Part shown: positions 14,507-35,373 of the stretch, piece after piece
Layout of the letters: each line of letters starts with the position of its first letter
Position numbering within the stretch: position 1 is the first letter of the stretch
NCBI GenBank assembly: GCA_011800805.1
Contig: MPNW01000036.1
Span: 118,329-182,328 of the forward strand
DNA: 64,000 bases
Reading direction: 5' to 3'
From: Hirudo medicinalis
Taxonomy: Eukaryota > Annelida > Clitellata > Hirudinida > Hirudinidae
Notes under the pieces: model-generated
The model's database searches: none
Told to the model about the DNA's origin: nothing
Seen by the model: only the letters and a program-made list of their open reading frames with translations
Program-made: the position numbers and the translations under genes

Positions 14507-16789
14507 ATTTTCTGCTTATTTTTATTTCTTTTGTAGATATATTTCAATAAATGAATTTTCGTCTTACGATCAGAATTTTAAGAAAACATTTTTTTCGACC
14601 AAAAGTGCTAGACCCCCAGCTTTCTTCGTTTGTCCAGACAATTATATTTTCATTCTTAGAGGACAAAGTTTAACTCAGTGTTATTTCATACATATTATTT
14701 TGTAAACTCTTTACCTTTTGCTAGCGTTTCATTATTGTAGGATAATAATAATATTCAAGCCATTAAGATCGTAGTTTCTGTGCATATAAATGGTTTGCTC
14801 TATCTAAATGCTGATTTAGCTGAAATTGTATGCTCAAATTTGCTGTAAGAAACTCAGTTTTACTTATCACTATTATTGGTATTATAATTCTTGCATTTAA
14901 AAATATTTAATAAAAGCAGCATTTCAAATCTGAAAGTTGTAAAGCATACAAGGGATGCTTCGGAAGACAAGCTTATGCTTCATTTTGTGTTCGTGTAGTG
15001 TTTAATCGACGAGAGAATGCGATCATTTAAAGTATTCCTCACCATTAAAAGTGCATTAAAACATCATTTATTTATTTATTTTGCACGATTCCATTCATTT
15101 GTCAATGATCAAGCTAATTGTAAATTTGTTTAATTTATAATATTTTATTTCGTTATTAAGCAACTTTTCGATAGTTAGATGTGCCATTTTAAAGCAAACT
15201 CAGTCATTTTGGTGCTTTTAAATGTCCTTATATGACAACCGCTGATCTTGTTAATGTCTTTAAGAAATTAACATTTCAACATTTTTGTCGTTTCAAAAAT
15301 TCAAAAATTAGTTGAAAAATCCCTCACCGCGCTACTTGGTGCTTTGCTTTTTCTGTACCATGTGCTCTTTGGCCGCCGAGAGAGTCTGAAAAAATTCTGC
15401 AGAACTCAACTAGTTTTTATTAAATTTGAAGTTGCATTATTGTCAAAAATTATTTTATAATAAAAAAATAAATATAAGTCAAAACGCGAGCGTTCGAGAT
15501 GTTTGGAAGTTTCATATATCCAACAATATGACATATACTTTTAATGTACAACAGATGACGCTGATGATGATTCACGTCGCATTACGAATTCATGAAACAA
15601 ATCGGCTTTATGCCGGCATATTTTCTACTTCAAATTGATCCTCGAAATTTGTCACGGATTACTCGAAACTCAATCGAACCATGAAATCGGTCGAGTTTCC
15701 ATCCACCTGAGACATGAAATCCTGCCTGTTATTTAGCTTAACCTACTTTGAATAACAACAATTCCAATTAATTAGGAAAAAAATATATTATTAGCAAATG
15801 AAGTGGACATTAAGCTACACCTGATGATGCTTTGTTTAACATCTATTGCGTAACCAAATTATGAGGACGAATTGTTTTAATAAAACTATTAGGGTTAAAT
15901 GTTAGATGTCAAGATTTAGGGACATCACTCAAAAACCTGATTTTAATGACGATTTTTTTTACTATAAAATAAAAATTTTAGAAGCTGTATAGGGTTAATG
16001 AAATGCATGCTTTACAAGTTGCACTTTTGTTTATATTCATATGACAATATTGAACGTCCTAGGTTATTTTTTGGTTTCTTTACTGAGAGCTCTACTGCCC
16101 AGACGCCTTATAACGTATGTAACGTTCATAAATACAATCCGTCTTGTAAGACCGCATTAATTTATTTTGCAATCTGGTATTAAGGACCATTTCATTTTAA
16201 AATGAAACAACAATATTTTAATGTCTTTAAAATAAGTTTATTTTTTTATTCGAACAGAATAGGTTAATTTATAAATTTTTAATTAGCTAGCTCAACCTAT
16301 AAAACGAAGAAAATCAACCGTTAAGAATCAAAAAGGGCAAAACAACCAAAAAAGATGTTTTTTTTCTTTTTTTAGGTTTAATGCAAAAAAGAGTTATGTT
16401 ATCGATTATGGATAAGGTTTTGTTACTACTAAGGGTTTAGTAGTACTATCTACTAATACACTATTTTTTTTTTAGAAAATTTTGGTTTTTAAGAAAATAA
16501 TGTACATAGTTTCGATTGCTAATATGCAAAAAGACTTCGCGTTTTGGCTTTTCTCCGTTTTTGTATGGGTCCGTAGTTGACATGCTATGCTGTCAATTAC
16601 GCATGATTGTTGAATTTCACAAGTGTGCATGAAATTAAATTAAATACAAATTTTAAATTAACATTACATAAAATAAATAAAAATTATTTTACAAATTTAC
16701 TTTTAAGCTCTAATTTGTTTATGCCAATATGGGTACTAAATATCTGGACTATCTTTCATGATGGAGGAATAGAATGAAATTGTTCGAAA
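14507..16789. other. AT-rich intergenic spacer, no gene seen
   Basis: Open frames here are at most 73 codons, AT-driven, and lack recognisable domains or paired splice sites. T-rich and A-rich tracts are frequent, for example around 15955 and 16360-16470. Nothing repeated within the window was noticed here. Confidence 0.5.
14546..14551 (+). terminator. Poly(A) signal AATAAA for the RAI14/UACA-like gene
   Basis: A canonical AATAAA lies about 40 bases after the stop codon at 14504-14506. The placement implies a very short 3' UTR. It is chosen by position only. Confidence 0.4.
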
Positions 16790-17509
16790 ATGGACAAGTT
16801 AAGCATTATATCTGGGGCTTTATTTTTGGCCGCTGATGTTTTTGCTATAGCTAGCTTGTGCATGTCGAATTGGGTCATATCGACTCTCAGTGGTAAAAGG
16901 AAATTATCATGTTACATCTACTGTTGTTAGTGTATATGTCAAATGCCATATTTTCACAGGCAATGTTTACATTGGTCTGCTCAAGACTTGTTTGGTAATA
17001 TACAACAGACCAATGGAGTGTTATACTCCTGATAGCATCCAACCAGAATGGCTATTAACTTTCCTTTTGATACTTGCTGGAGTGATATGTGTCACTGCCA
17101 CCATCTGTCTTCTTATATTTTCTTGCTGGAAAATGGATGTAATGAAATTTGCGAGATGGCTTGGATTTATAGCAAGTAAGTCGAAACCATATTTTCAATC
17201 AATGTAACAGATAACATCATTCAGTTCTTCAACTGGAATAAATTTTTAGTCTGTTTTCATTATTTTGATACTTTAATCATGCTAATTGCTGTTCATGTGA
17301 TGTTATTTTGAATATTTCAAGTGGTGCTGTTTTGTCTTGCTGCTGTCGTATTCCCCATTGGCTTCCATATGGATCAGATTGGAGGCGAAGTGTTCCAGTT
17401 ACCAACCAGTCACCATGTGGGAATAGCTTACATTTTCTTTGTCTTGGCACTTTGGATAACAGTTGTGTCAGAATTATTTGTTGGCAAAGTGTGCCTTCCA
17501 CACTTTTGA
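16790..17509 (+). CDS. MOSMO: MOSMO, modulator of Smoothened (four-pass membrane protein)
   Basis: Three exons, 16790-16892, 16960-17175 and 17322-17509, encode 168 residues, against 167 in human. The start MDKLSIISGALFLAADVFAI is nearly identical to the human protein, as is the end (FVGKVCLP). Four hydrophobic segments fall at about residues 6-25, 64-86, 107-124 and 137-158, giving a claudin-like topology. Exons 1 and 2 end in phase 1 and the frame is continuous; the third exon completes a split ATG codon. In vertebrates MOSMO works with MEGF8 and the MGRN1 ubiquitin ligase to lower surface Smoothened and so damp Hedgehog signalling; that role is known for the family and inferred here. An ATTAAA at about 17542 could be its poly(A) signal. 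No lesion is visible. Confidence 0.95.
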
Positions 17510-18279
17510 TTGGATTAAATTTACAACTTTCTTTTTTAGAAATTAAATGATGAAATTGGATGTGAAGACTTCGAGTCAATTTATTTTTCTTGAATATTTA
17601 TTTCCATTTAGCAATTAGAGTACTCAATCATTTCAAGCAATGTAAATGGCTTTAAGAAAAATTAGCACAGCCAATTAGTTAGACTAGATGTACTTTTACA
17701 GGTTTATTGATTTGGTTAAGGTCAGGGACGTCATTTGGAAGGGGGCCATTACCCTGATTAGTTCTTAACCACCTACCCACCCCTGACTTTTGGCTAGAAG
17801 CAAAAAAGGCCAAGTCCTCAAGTTGTGCGTGGGTTTGCCTCCTTAAAAAAGGACATGAGGCCCTGGTTAAGGGGGATATTCTTTAGATGCGTGGATATCG
17901 CCGATGGAATTCATTATGTTAATTCACTCCTGGAATTGCAATATGATGAAAGCAATGGTTTTCGGTTAAAATGCTGGGTTAAGGTTTGACGTTAGAGAAT
18001 TCGACCAGACTAATATTGATGAATATAATAAGAAGCGGGACAAACGTATTTCTCTTTAAGTGCCCATAAAGGCACATTTTTACGGACAAAGTCTCGAAGC
18101 TAAATTATTCATTCCAATATTAATTAATTAATTAAATTTTGTTAATGCAAAAATTAAAAAAATAATCTTGGAATTATAGTGGTAATGTTTGACTTAGCCT
18201 AGAGGTTTTTAGCTGACGAAACTTCTCGGCACTTCTAGTACCTATGATCACAAACTGAATATCGCTCGTTATCATTGGG
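17510..18279. other. Spacer between MOSMO and LONP1
   Basis: No coding frame is supported. It should hold the MOSMO 3' UTR and the LONP1 promoter. A slightly more GC-rich patch at 17720-17880 has no match elsewhere in the window that I noticed. Confidence 0.45.
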
Positions 18280-25896
<7,617 letters not shown>

Positions 25897-25972
25897 TGAG
25901 GCTTTATGTCACATATGCTTTTTACTATCAAATGATCTAACTGAGAAGCATAGATTTATTTTCTGATCCTGT

Positions 25973-25978
25973 ATTAAA
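25973..25978 (+). terminator. Poly(A) signal ATTAAA for LONP1
   Basis: An ATTAAA variant lies 77 bases after the LONP1 stop codon. The next gene is convergent from the other side, so transcripts must end in the 500-bp gap. Confidence 0.35.
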
Positions 25979-26420
25979 GAACATTCAGTAATTTCATGTC
26001 TTGATATATCCAATTTGCATTGATTGAGTTAAACATGTATGCGATTGACTAGTTACTAGTTTGCTCAACGTCAATCCATTGCAACAAAGATACAACAAGA
26101 TTTATTTACTCCAATGAATATTAACAAGGTGATTAACATGCTTGTGACTCACATGAGCCGCACTATAACTCTTTGCCACGAGGCTAGAAGCATTCCACCA
26201 TCACTAATTCATGCAACATTCCACTTAATTAATACATAAAATAAGATTATTAATAATCAACATTCATAGGGGGAGTGAAATTATAACAAACAATCGAGTC
26301 CCGCAAAATCAGTATGTAGTCAGTCGGACATATTTATAAGGAAGTGGACAAGTGACTCCAAATGTTGATTGCATCCTATCACTTCTAAAGTGAATTCTTT
26401 TCATCTATTGGGAGAAGAAG

Positions 26421-29400
26421 TTAATTAATTGTGATTTTAAAAAATCTTAGTAAATCAAATAACATTCTATAAAATAAAAAATCAGATGAACAATTAAAAT
26501 CACCTCCAATCTTGGCAAACCATTTGAGTTTGTCTTTACTAGGCAAAAGAGGATGGCTGAAGGGACACCTATTCTTTGCACTACAGCTGAGTCCATACCT
26601 ACATGGCTAAATGAAAGTAAAATTCCATTTTCAGAAAAGATACTAAAGCTACTGTGAATAATGATAATACTGTGAAATCGTAGCCAGAATGCAATAGAAA
26701 ATTCGGATCTGATTATCGTTAAAATGTAAGTTAAATACCAACCTTGGGGTGAGTGTAGGGACAGTTCAAATCAGCACAATTTGGGAAAAACCTGCATTGA
26801 ATTTGGGAAGGTGGAAGGGTGGTTTTGGGAAGAGGCTTCCTGATCCTCCCACCCATATGAGCATTCTTCATCATTGGCACTGGAAGAATGTCCATGGTAA
26901 TTATTGTTCTATTATAAATCAATATTATAAATTACTATTGTATCAATAACACTGAGGTCAGAGAGTGGAAACAACTCATTAAATAACAAATGTAGTTAAG
27001 AATTTTGGAGTGCTTCATTGCAAGGCCAATAAAGTGTAACCATTCTCACCCTTGATTGGCTGTAGGATTACAGTGGGTGCTGCTGTTAGGAGGGCACGAG
27101 GGCCTGTGTGGGTGTAAGGGCAGGATATGTTGGTGCAGGATGAGTTGAACTTACACTCTGGGTGGATAAACAAGCATTTGTCTTTGTAGCGACAATTTGG
27201 GAAGGCTCTGGAATCAAGGAAGAAAATGTCTAGATGAAAGGCTCCAACAAAGCCAACATATTACATGCATATATTAAGTCAATTGCAGAACTAAGTGATT
27301 AGGATGAAAATATATAAATACAAATATATATATATGAATATAAGTCTCAAGAAAAAATGCTGGGATTGACACCTTTCCAATAGTATATATTGGCACATAT
27401 ATGTTAAGCACTCACTTGCAGGGTTTGTAGGGATGATGATAAGAGCAGGCATCACGAGCCTTACATTTCGGCCAGTATCTGCACCTCTCTGAGATTCTTT
27501 GTCTCTTTGTTTGATGATGATCATCTCCATCCTCTTCTTCATCCTCATCACCATTGTCACATATAACGAGCGATTGGTTGCCTGAAATACAAGATTCACC
27601 TTGATTAGCCAACAAGCCTGCCTATGGGCAGTACTGGGCTATTGACTTAGTAACTAACCTAATGTATACCTATTTTATGTTAAGCTTATCCATTGACAAC
27701 AATAAAAAATGCAAGTGCATTCAAAACAAACCTAAAACGCAACCCCTGTTGTTCGGCGGAGACCAGTCCCGTCGGGATTGAAAGAGACCCGGTTCCTCAT
27801 CTTCATAGTCTTCAAAGTTGTCATCAAGGATACAATCACCAAGATGATTGAAAGCCCCATTGAGAGTCACAATGAAGTTGGTAACGTTCGGAGCTTGGTC
27901 AGTCACCGGATGGCAACTTGAAGATGGAGGATCTGTGAATGACTGATTGTTCCCTGAAAAGTTCATAACAGACACTTTTCTATCAGGCTTTGTGCTGACG
28001 TTCCTGTCACTGATCAAAATTTAAGGAAGATATCATTTGTTTTGCATCAATGTTACAATGCTAATATCAATTTTACCAACCTTACAAGGATCTTTCTCAA
28101 CTTAGCAGCTTCACCATTCAACCTTTCTGACTCCTTAAATGCCTCTGTTTTTAAATCTCCAAAGTCTGATTGCTTGACCTCCTCAAAGTTGAACTCATCT
28201 TGTGACATCATCTCCACATCTCCTGAAATTTCATAAGGGTAGAACTGTTCCTCTCCTGATATATCACCTGCTGATACAAGATCTGCATTTGAGCCCTCGC
28301 ATTTGATGCCTGACAAAAGAGGTTTAACGGTTAAGATTGATAAACAGATTATCAATAAATGAACTGACATGTTGATTAATCAATGAATCTGAATCAATCA
28401 ATCAACCGTGGAATCACTTTATGACAGTAATAGAGATTCAGGCTAAAAATAATAAGAAATCTGACAAATGGCAATGACAACCTTTTTTGGCTTGCACCAA
28501 TTGAGAAGGATGGCCAGGAATAAATCCAACATTCGATATATCCCCCTGACATCCATCAGTCCTTATCTCATTCATTCCAGACTTTTGAAAGGTTTCCTGT
28601 GGTTGAATTTGTTTGACTGGTGGCCTGTTGAGGGCCAGCTGCATCTGACTGCATTCATCATTTGTTGAGTTTTGATCAACAACTTTGCTGCTCTTCAACT
28701 CTGATTGTAGCTGATTTTTTTGTTTCTTTGTCACGATCTCCCGGGGACGTTTCCTCAAGATCTGAGTTTGCTCAACCTTGGAAGTGTTCAAATCCTGTGA
28801 TGATGTGGATGTATTGATGTTATTCAAAAAATTGTGGTGGAATGTAAATGTAAACAATTTTCAAAGACGGTGGCGTCCTTAACATTACAAATGTCATATT
28901 CAATTCACCCACACTATCTTACCTGAGGCATGGCCTGCACAGGTCTCTTTAATGTTTCATGACTGACATCATCATCATTGTCATCTCTGTCTATGTCATC
29001 TATGTAGTCTGGATAGATTTAAATTTATTCAATTTGATATTATTCAGCAATGCTTCAAGATGAATTAAGTTATCATCTTAACTCCTCATCACAAACATAA
29101 GATCACTCTCATCACTAACCACATTCAGATTTTAAGCTGATCTCTGGCTCAAATACTTCAGAGTTGATAGTGACCCTAGCAGTTGTGCTGCTCGATTCTT
29201 CCACGTGATTGGGTGATCTTGATCGCAAGAGTTTTGATTCACCGGACTTGCCACCCAATTTTTCTGGAAATAAAAATATGTTCAATAAATTTATCTTTGA
29301 TGTAACTATCAATCTTAATAATCACTTAAACCATGTCACATAAACATTAAATGTGGTTAACTGTGAACAACATAAATAAAGCAATACAACTAATAAGTAA

Positions 29401-30205
29401 CACAGCTATAAACACCTATTACAATACATATTTTACTGAATGTGACACACTTTACAAACTCAGCACAGTATTATGACTATAAATATAACATATCACACTG
29501 CAAATACTACAATCACAAGTACTTGTGAATAGCCCTGTTATCATCAAGGCATTAGCAACATCATTGTAAACATCACAATTATAATAACAGCTCACTGCTT
29601 CTTATGCTGTTTTTCAGGTCAATCTTTTCTGCACTTATGCTGGTCAATTTCTCCAGCAAACTGTGGAGCCTAAAAGAGGGTCAGGATCTATCAAATTGCA
29701 TATCTAATTATCACAGTCATCAATGCCATCATTATTATCACATCATCCCTGTTAGTTATTATCATTATTTACAATGCATTTCTCTTAAAAAGCTGATTTC
29801 AAACCAGGAGGTAAATTTTGAAGTCTTCTGGCCAAGAAAAAGGCTAAGATCCTCAGTCATCTGAGCTTCAGTCTTTTTGTTGGCCACCATCACCATGACA
29901 TAATCAGGCAGTTCATCATCTTAAGAAAGAAATTGCCAAATAAAGATAATTAGAATTTTAAAATGTATACAAAGAAAGCCGAAAAATTTGTCAGCAAAGT
30001 TGGAAGTTTCCAGCAAGAGCATTTCCAAATCTCCTTACCTACATAAGATCCAAGATCGAGCAGCTTTGATTTTACTGCAGACTGAAATTAGAGATACTAA
30101 TTAATCTCAACTGTCGCAAAACTATAATGCCACTTTTGGAAATACATCTTTGGGAACAAAATATCTTACCCTTATCTTTTGAATAATATCCTTTCCTAGT
30201 TCCAT
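26421..30205 (-). CDS. ZC3H14: ZC3H14, nuclear poly(A)-binding five-CCCH zinc finger protein
   Basis: Thirteen exons on the minus strand: 30205-30170, 30081-30039, 29919-29805, 29669-29596, 29263-29120, 29008-28923, 28794-28482, 28309-28081, 28009-27732, 27581-27416, 27207-27050, 26879-26743, 26606-26421; about 654 residues (human 736). The N-terminal PWI-like fold is very conserved (DDELPDYVMVMVANKK, then MTEDLSLFLG). The middle is acidic and disordered but keeps a conserved FIVTLNG block. Five CCCH fingers close the protein: CRYWPKC..., CKAFPNC..., CKFNSSC..., CRFFPNC..., CRYGLSC..., with the invariant WF/KW tail. The family binds poly(A) RNA in the nucleus and restrains tail length. The last 25 or so codons after LKWFAKIGG look like intron sequence, so a further 3' exon is possible. 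The exon 9 junction uses a gttggt donor at 28081/28080. Confidence 0.93.
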
Positions 30206-30792
30206 TACACTTAAAATTAGGCTGAATAATCGAAAAGTCACACAAGCAGTTTCAAAACAATTCGCCAAGTCCTGGTTTTTATCGTTTGCAAAGATCCTTC
30301 ACTAAGAAAACAATCATTGATATTTAATAATCTTTGAATTGTCAGTTAATCAAGACCTCAATTTAAAAATAAACCGAATTATAATAAAATATAAGTTATT
30401 AAATATAAAAAAGTATTTTAATAATTTATTTCAAATTTAAAATATTTGTGGAAACTAAATATAAGTGAGGCGCTTCTTATTACTTTAAGTGATCACAAAC
30501 GTAACGCGATATGTTCAATACTATGAAGTTTTGTTTATTGTCGTTAAGAATGTCCCTATTGAACCATGGTTTTGGACATGGGTTTTTTTTCCTTCTGCGA
30601 ACTAAGTTTGATGCAAGAGATATGCAACACACACTTAGTTTTCCATAAATTGTGCATCAATTGTTATTGATTTTTTTCTTGTCAAACTTTGAAGTTTAGA
30701 AATATCTTAAGCAAGCTTCGAAAAAGTTTGCCTCTTCTAAAGACTTTCGGTTTCGCCCGCTGACATAAGGGCTACATACATTAAGCCAAGCA
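30206..30792. promoter_or_regulatory. Shared divergent promoter region of ZC3H14 and the PPM1 phosphatase gene
   Basis: About 590 bases separate the two start codons, which point away from each other. No other frame is supported between them. No clear TATA box was identified for either side, so the exact initiation sites cannot be given. A bidirectional promoter is inferred from spacing alone. Confidence 0.5.
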
Positions 30793-33156
30793 ATGGGTGC
30801 ATTCCTGGACAAACCCATAACTGACAAGCATACCGAAGAGGGGGCAGACTCGGAAAGCATTATCCGATATGCTCTGTGTGCAATGCAAGGATGGAGGATA
30901 GAAATGGAAGACGCCCACATTGCTAACCTCAATATACCCGAATTGCCGGGTTGGCTCTTCTTTGCCATCCTAGATGGTCATGCAGGCAACACTGTTGCAG
31001 ATTATAGTGCCAAACTACTTCTAAGTGCTATTCTTTCAACTCCTGAGTTTAAAAAACTTACATCAAACATAGACACTAATTCAATTTTCCACCATGCCAA
31101 GGATCAATTGCCAGATATTGAAAAGGGAATAAAAAATGGATTCCTTATTGCAGATCGTTGGCTCTTCGATGTAAGAGTAAACTTATTTCTCGAAATCAGC
31201 TTAAAAACGCGTTCTTCGCATTTTGATTGTCTTTGTGTCGATGCTCATAAACCACAATTTTCTTTAAAGCTTTTAGCTTATTTGAAGTTAATTGAGATTT
31301 AGGGGGCAGAGAAAGCTGGCATTGAGATTGTTAATATGTGGTTTTACATTCTGAAGTGTTAACTTCAACTTTACATAAAGTAGTTGTTGCACTATTTCTG
31401 TTAAGATGATCTTCTATTACTAAGCTTCCAGAAGTGAAAAGCTCAGATGACAGGAGTGGCTCAACAGTTATTTCAGCATTTGTTACACCCTCCCATATCA
31501 TCCTTATAAACTGTGGGGACTCAAGGGGAGTGCTGTTCTCAGGCAAGGGCATGTCAGGGACAGTTACTTTGGCAACACTGGACCACAAACCAGTCTTGCC
31601 AAAGGAAAGGGAACGTATTGTTGGTGCAGGAGGATATGTGATGATACAAAGGATCAATGGATCACTGGCTGTCTCACGGGCACTTGGTGACTTTGACTAT
31701 AAGGCTACTCAAGGTAAATACAAAATTTCAGTTTCATTGGCTCTAGTTTAGTCTATTGCATGGATGAATTCAAGACCATGTCCAATTAAGATCAGAATGT
31801 TTCTGCATTGGCTCAAAACTTCATGAGTTCAAAATAGCAAATTTTAAAAATGAATCAATCGATTGGCTGATGCTAATTAATTGCCAGGGAAAGGTCCATG
31901 GGAACAGATGGTATCCTCAGAGCCTGACTTGTATGTCCACGAGAGGTCACCTCAAGATCAATTTCTCATACTGGCCTGTGATGGGATCTGGGATGTCATT
32001 AGCAATAAGGATGCATGTGACCTTGTTCGATCGAGGCTTCTTGTCCATAAGGACATCAAGAATGTTGCATGCAATCTCATTGAGACTTGCTTCTCTAAGG
32101 TTGCTCAAGTCTGATTATTTTCAAAATAAAATCTTTTCAAACCATTGATTAAACTTTGTTGAGTTGTCAATAGTTTTGGCCCAAGACTTGAGCTATGATT
32201 CATATTTATATGAATATCATTGTTGCTGTTATTGTATTTTATTTTGTTAATTTCCACTCATTTATTTATACATTTATTATTATCTTTATTTAAGAATAGG
32301 GTTATTATTATTATTGTCATTAATAGTATTAAACAATTGATCGCTCAGGGAAGTCGTGACAATATGAGTGTCATCGTAGTCTGCTTCAAAGGAGCTCCTA
32401 GGGATACTGCAGATGCTAGGGTGAGGGATACTGCTGTTAATGTCATCATTGAAAACAAAGTTGCAGGTTTGTTATCACGTTCAATATTCTGATTACTTTC
32501 ACACCTCTAATTCTTTACACGTCACTTTAGCAAATCCGATCAAAATTAGATGTCAGCAGAGAAGCAAATATTCTAGATAATTCTTCTTTAATTTGTGGAT
32601 CGAGAATATTGATTTAATCGAATTAAGTAATTTGAGAACGCTCGGCACTCGGATGTTTACAGTCGGTGTGTTTGATTTCCTACTCGTTGGTATTATTATT
32701 AGTGTTTAATAGTAGCTAAAGAATAAGAAAATTGCATTAGGACAAAGGCCATCTATTATGTATACATTTCGTGATTGCTTTACGTACGTTCGGCTAAATG
32801 CTGTTTTATTTTAATTATTTTCTATTGTGGGTTGCTCCAGACATCTTGAAGAAACCTTTGCTATATGAAGTGACTGACATTGTTCAATACATCATGAGTC
32901 TCCTCGAGAAGGAAAGCATCAATGACCTGCCACCTGGTGGTGGCATTTTTGCTAAGTTAGAGATTCACTCTCTTTTCTGGATGATGATGTCATTAAAATA
33001 ATCTACATCTGTAACTTTTTCAAAATTCTTGACTGAATTGGGTTTTTGTGGGATTTTATATTTCAGATTTTGTTGAAATTAAATTTTAATTAATAATTAT
33101 AATGCAGGAGAGATGTCATAGAATCAGCCTGCAGAAAATATGGCTTTGAGACTTGA
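30793..33156 (+). CDS. PPM1A/B-like: PP2C-family metal-dependent Ser/Thr phosphatase, PPM1A/PPM1B type
   Basis: Six exons, 30793-31170, 31425-31713, 31888-32099, 32349-32466, 32841-32955, 33108-33156, give 386 residues (human PPM1A 382). The start MGAFLDKP is that of PPM1A/B, whose Gly2 is myristoylated. Metal and phosphate sites are intact: GWRIEMEDAH at 33-42 (phosphate-binding Arg35, metal Glu/Asp39-40), DGHAG at 61-65, CDGIWD and GSRDN. The C-terminal three-helix extension specific to PPM1A/B is present (VTDIVQYIMSLLEKE, then LPPGGG) and ends in RDVIESACRKYGF. Relatives dephosphorylate SMADs, stress MAP kinases and AMPK in the cytosol and nucleus. Compared with PPM1A there is a short insertion at about residues 93-115. 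Whether it is orthologous to PPM1A, PPM1B or their common ancestor cannot be told here. Confidence 0.95.
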
Positions 33157-34289
33157 AGATCACCTGCTCTGCAACAAAAGTTTTCATTTGATTCATTTAC
33201 AGGATATGTTCTTTTTTAAATTGGATAATTTATTTGGTAGTGTTGTGTTACTTGAATGATAAGAGCTCTTTTTCTTAACCTGTTTTTTGCGATTAGTAGT
33301 TTTTATTTATTATTTTGGATGATCATTTGGCACCTTTGAGAAATAAACTTCATTTTGACTTTAATGTTTGATCAATTGATTGGTTATCATTCTTATGAGT
33401 CCAAATGATGTCATTTTTTCAAAACCCTGCCTTGTATGTGACCTTTAAAGTTATTTTTTTCCCCGTGTGAACAATTTCTCTTTTTTTCTCTTAAATCAAA
33501 AGACACAGTGTTCCTAAACTCATTCCTGCCTGGCATTCAGTTGATTTTTCTGCTCAACTCTGACGTGCTCTGTTTTGTGGGTCCAGAAATGCTACTGACA
33601 AGCACTTGAAATTACTGGTCCAGTCATTTTGTAATTGCTTCATGTGTTTGTATGTTTATGTTGTTGCTTGAAACTTTTGCTGCCACTTTGCAATTGACTT
33701 CTAGTCATATGTTCGATTTGCATCACCCATATCCTGAATTCATTGATTTTTATTTGAGTCATAGATGAAAGTTATTGTGACTATATAGATTGAGTTACAA
33801 TATGAAAATATTATCAAAAGTAAACATGAAAATGGTTTGTCATGTTTTAGAAATTTTACCACAGAACAATTAGTAAATGAGAATAGATATCTTGCCGACC
33901 GGTTCTATCAAAGCGCTTGTGTCAAATGTCAATATTCGATGATGTCTGCCACTGTTATTGTGCACGTAGCAGATAAGCCCACCCTTCATATTTTTCAAGT
34001 GTTTGTGGTATGTTTCTAATGCTGGCCATTTCACAGGTTCTGTTGGCAGCATTATGGTTTGCAAGCAGACATCCCTCCCTAAATGATTCCAGACACTTCC
34101 TAAGGCAATCCATTGCGCTCCTGACCAGTGCAGGAAGAAAGGTTGATTCATTTCTTATCTGGGGCGTCCGGAGACCTGCTTTTCTTCTCCATAGCCATTG
34201 AAAAGGTCCTTTAGGAGTTTCGAATTAATATATGCGTGTTAAAAAAAACAAGGAAAATTAAATAGGCCTAAGGAACTCTTACCATGGAG
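33157..34289. other. Phosphatase 3' flank and spacer, no gene seen
   Basis: An AATAAA at 33342-33347 is the likely poly(A) signal of the phosphatase gene. The rest is AT-rich with frames of at most 93 codons and no recognisable domain. Confidence 0.45.
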
Positions 34290-35125
34290 CGCACCGGCAG
34301 GGGGTGCCCCCGTCACCGAACGTTTCGGCCCAAACTCCTTACGTTCTCAGGGGGTGGGCACCCTGCGCTATCCCTAAGTAATTGGGGATAGTGTCTCAAT
34401 CCTTCTAGGTCGACTGTGACGGTCCAATCATCAACCTCTGCGAGAATGTCTCTCCTCGGAGGGAGTCAGCTTTTCTTGCAGTAAAATCCCTCCCTCAAGA
34501 AATATACCTTCCACTGCAACACAATCTTGCGAGAATTTGCCACCACTTCCTTTAGGACCTCATTGTGTCGCCATGTTGTACCGACCATTGTCGAGGGCAT
34601 ATTTGCAATTTGAGAGCACATGATGGAGTGTCTCGGATTCGCCGCAGAGCTCACATTTACAGTCTTCCATCAAACCCCATCTTCGCAAATTGTCTTTAGA
34701 AGCTTTAATTGTCTAATTTAAATTGTTTAATTTTGTCTTTAATTGGTCACAAATCGATCTTATCACAAAGGCCAATCGATATGGAGACATCTTCCATATC
34801 TCATTCCAACTAATAGAGTGCTGAACCACCACCTTCCACATGGTCCATCTACCTTGCTGTGACTGCTGCACTGCCTTTGTGCCTCGCTCTCTCTCCATTT
34901 CCCTCCTTCTCTCTTGGATTATAAGCCCTGCTCTATAATCAGTCCGCTGAGCAGGACTCTGACCATTTTGCGAAGTGTTTCCGTCCTACAGCATGAGGCC
35001 CGTCTGAATAGGACCTCGCATTTCCTCAGTTCCGAAAGTGACCTATCGATCTCATCCTGTGTTTTAAGTAAAATTAAATAGAATAACCCAAATGCCAAAT
35101 ATGAACTCAGCAGTGATTGAGTCAC
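34290..35125 (-). mobile_element. Decayed non-LTR retrotransposon, 3' end of ORF2
   Basis: Read on the minus strand, broken frames carry the region after the reverse transcriptase of certain RTE/CR1-like elements: a QQGRWTMWKVVVQHSISW block (about 34800-34860) with MSPYRLAFVIRS after it, then a zinc-knuckle-like CKCELCGESETLHHVLSNC (about 34600-34660), WRHNEVL, and RRDILAEVDDWTVTVDLEG (about 34400-34460). The blocks lie in the expected order but are split by frameshifts and stops, and no reverse transcriptase core is left. It is a 5'-truncated dead copy. The assignment rests on recalled family motifs, not a search. Confidence 0.72.
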
Positions 35126-35373
35126 GCCACCTACTGCGAAGGCCGTAAGTTGCTCCCTTAAAATTCCTTTGCTTTCGCATCAGTGCGCGTCAAAATTCTA
35201 AAGAATTATCATATAACATATATTCGAGTACTTGGTATTGTCTCTGAGGCTGTATGACTTCCCTGGGTAGAAATAACTTTAGCTGAGGTTGTAGATCGCA
35301 TGGAGGAGGTGGTGAGTTTAGTAACAGATGTTGCTAAAACATCAATTTTTAGAGTTTTAGAGATTTTAGTGTG

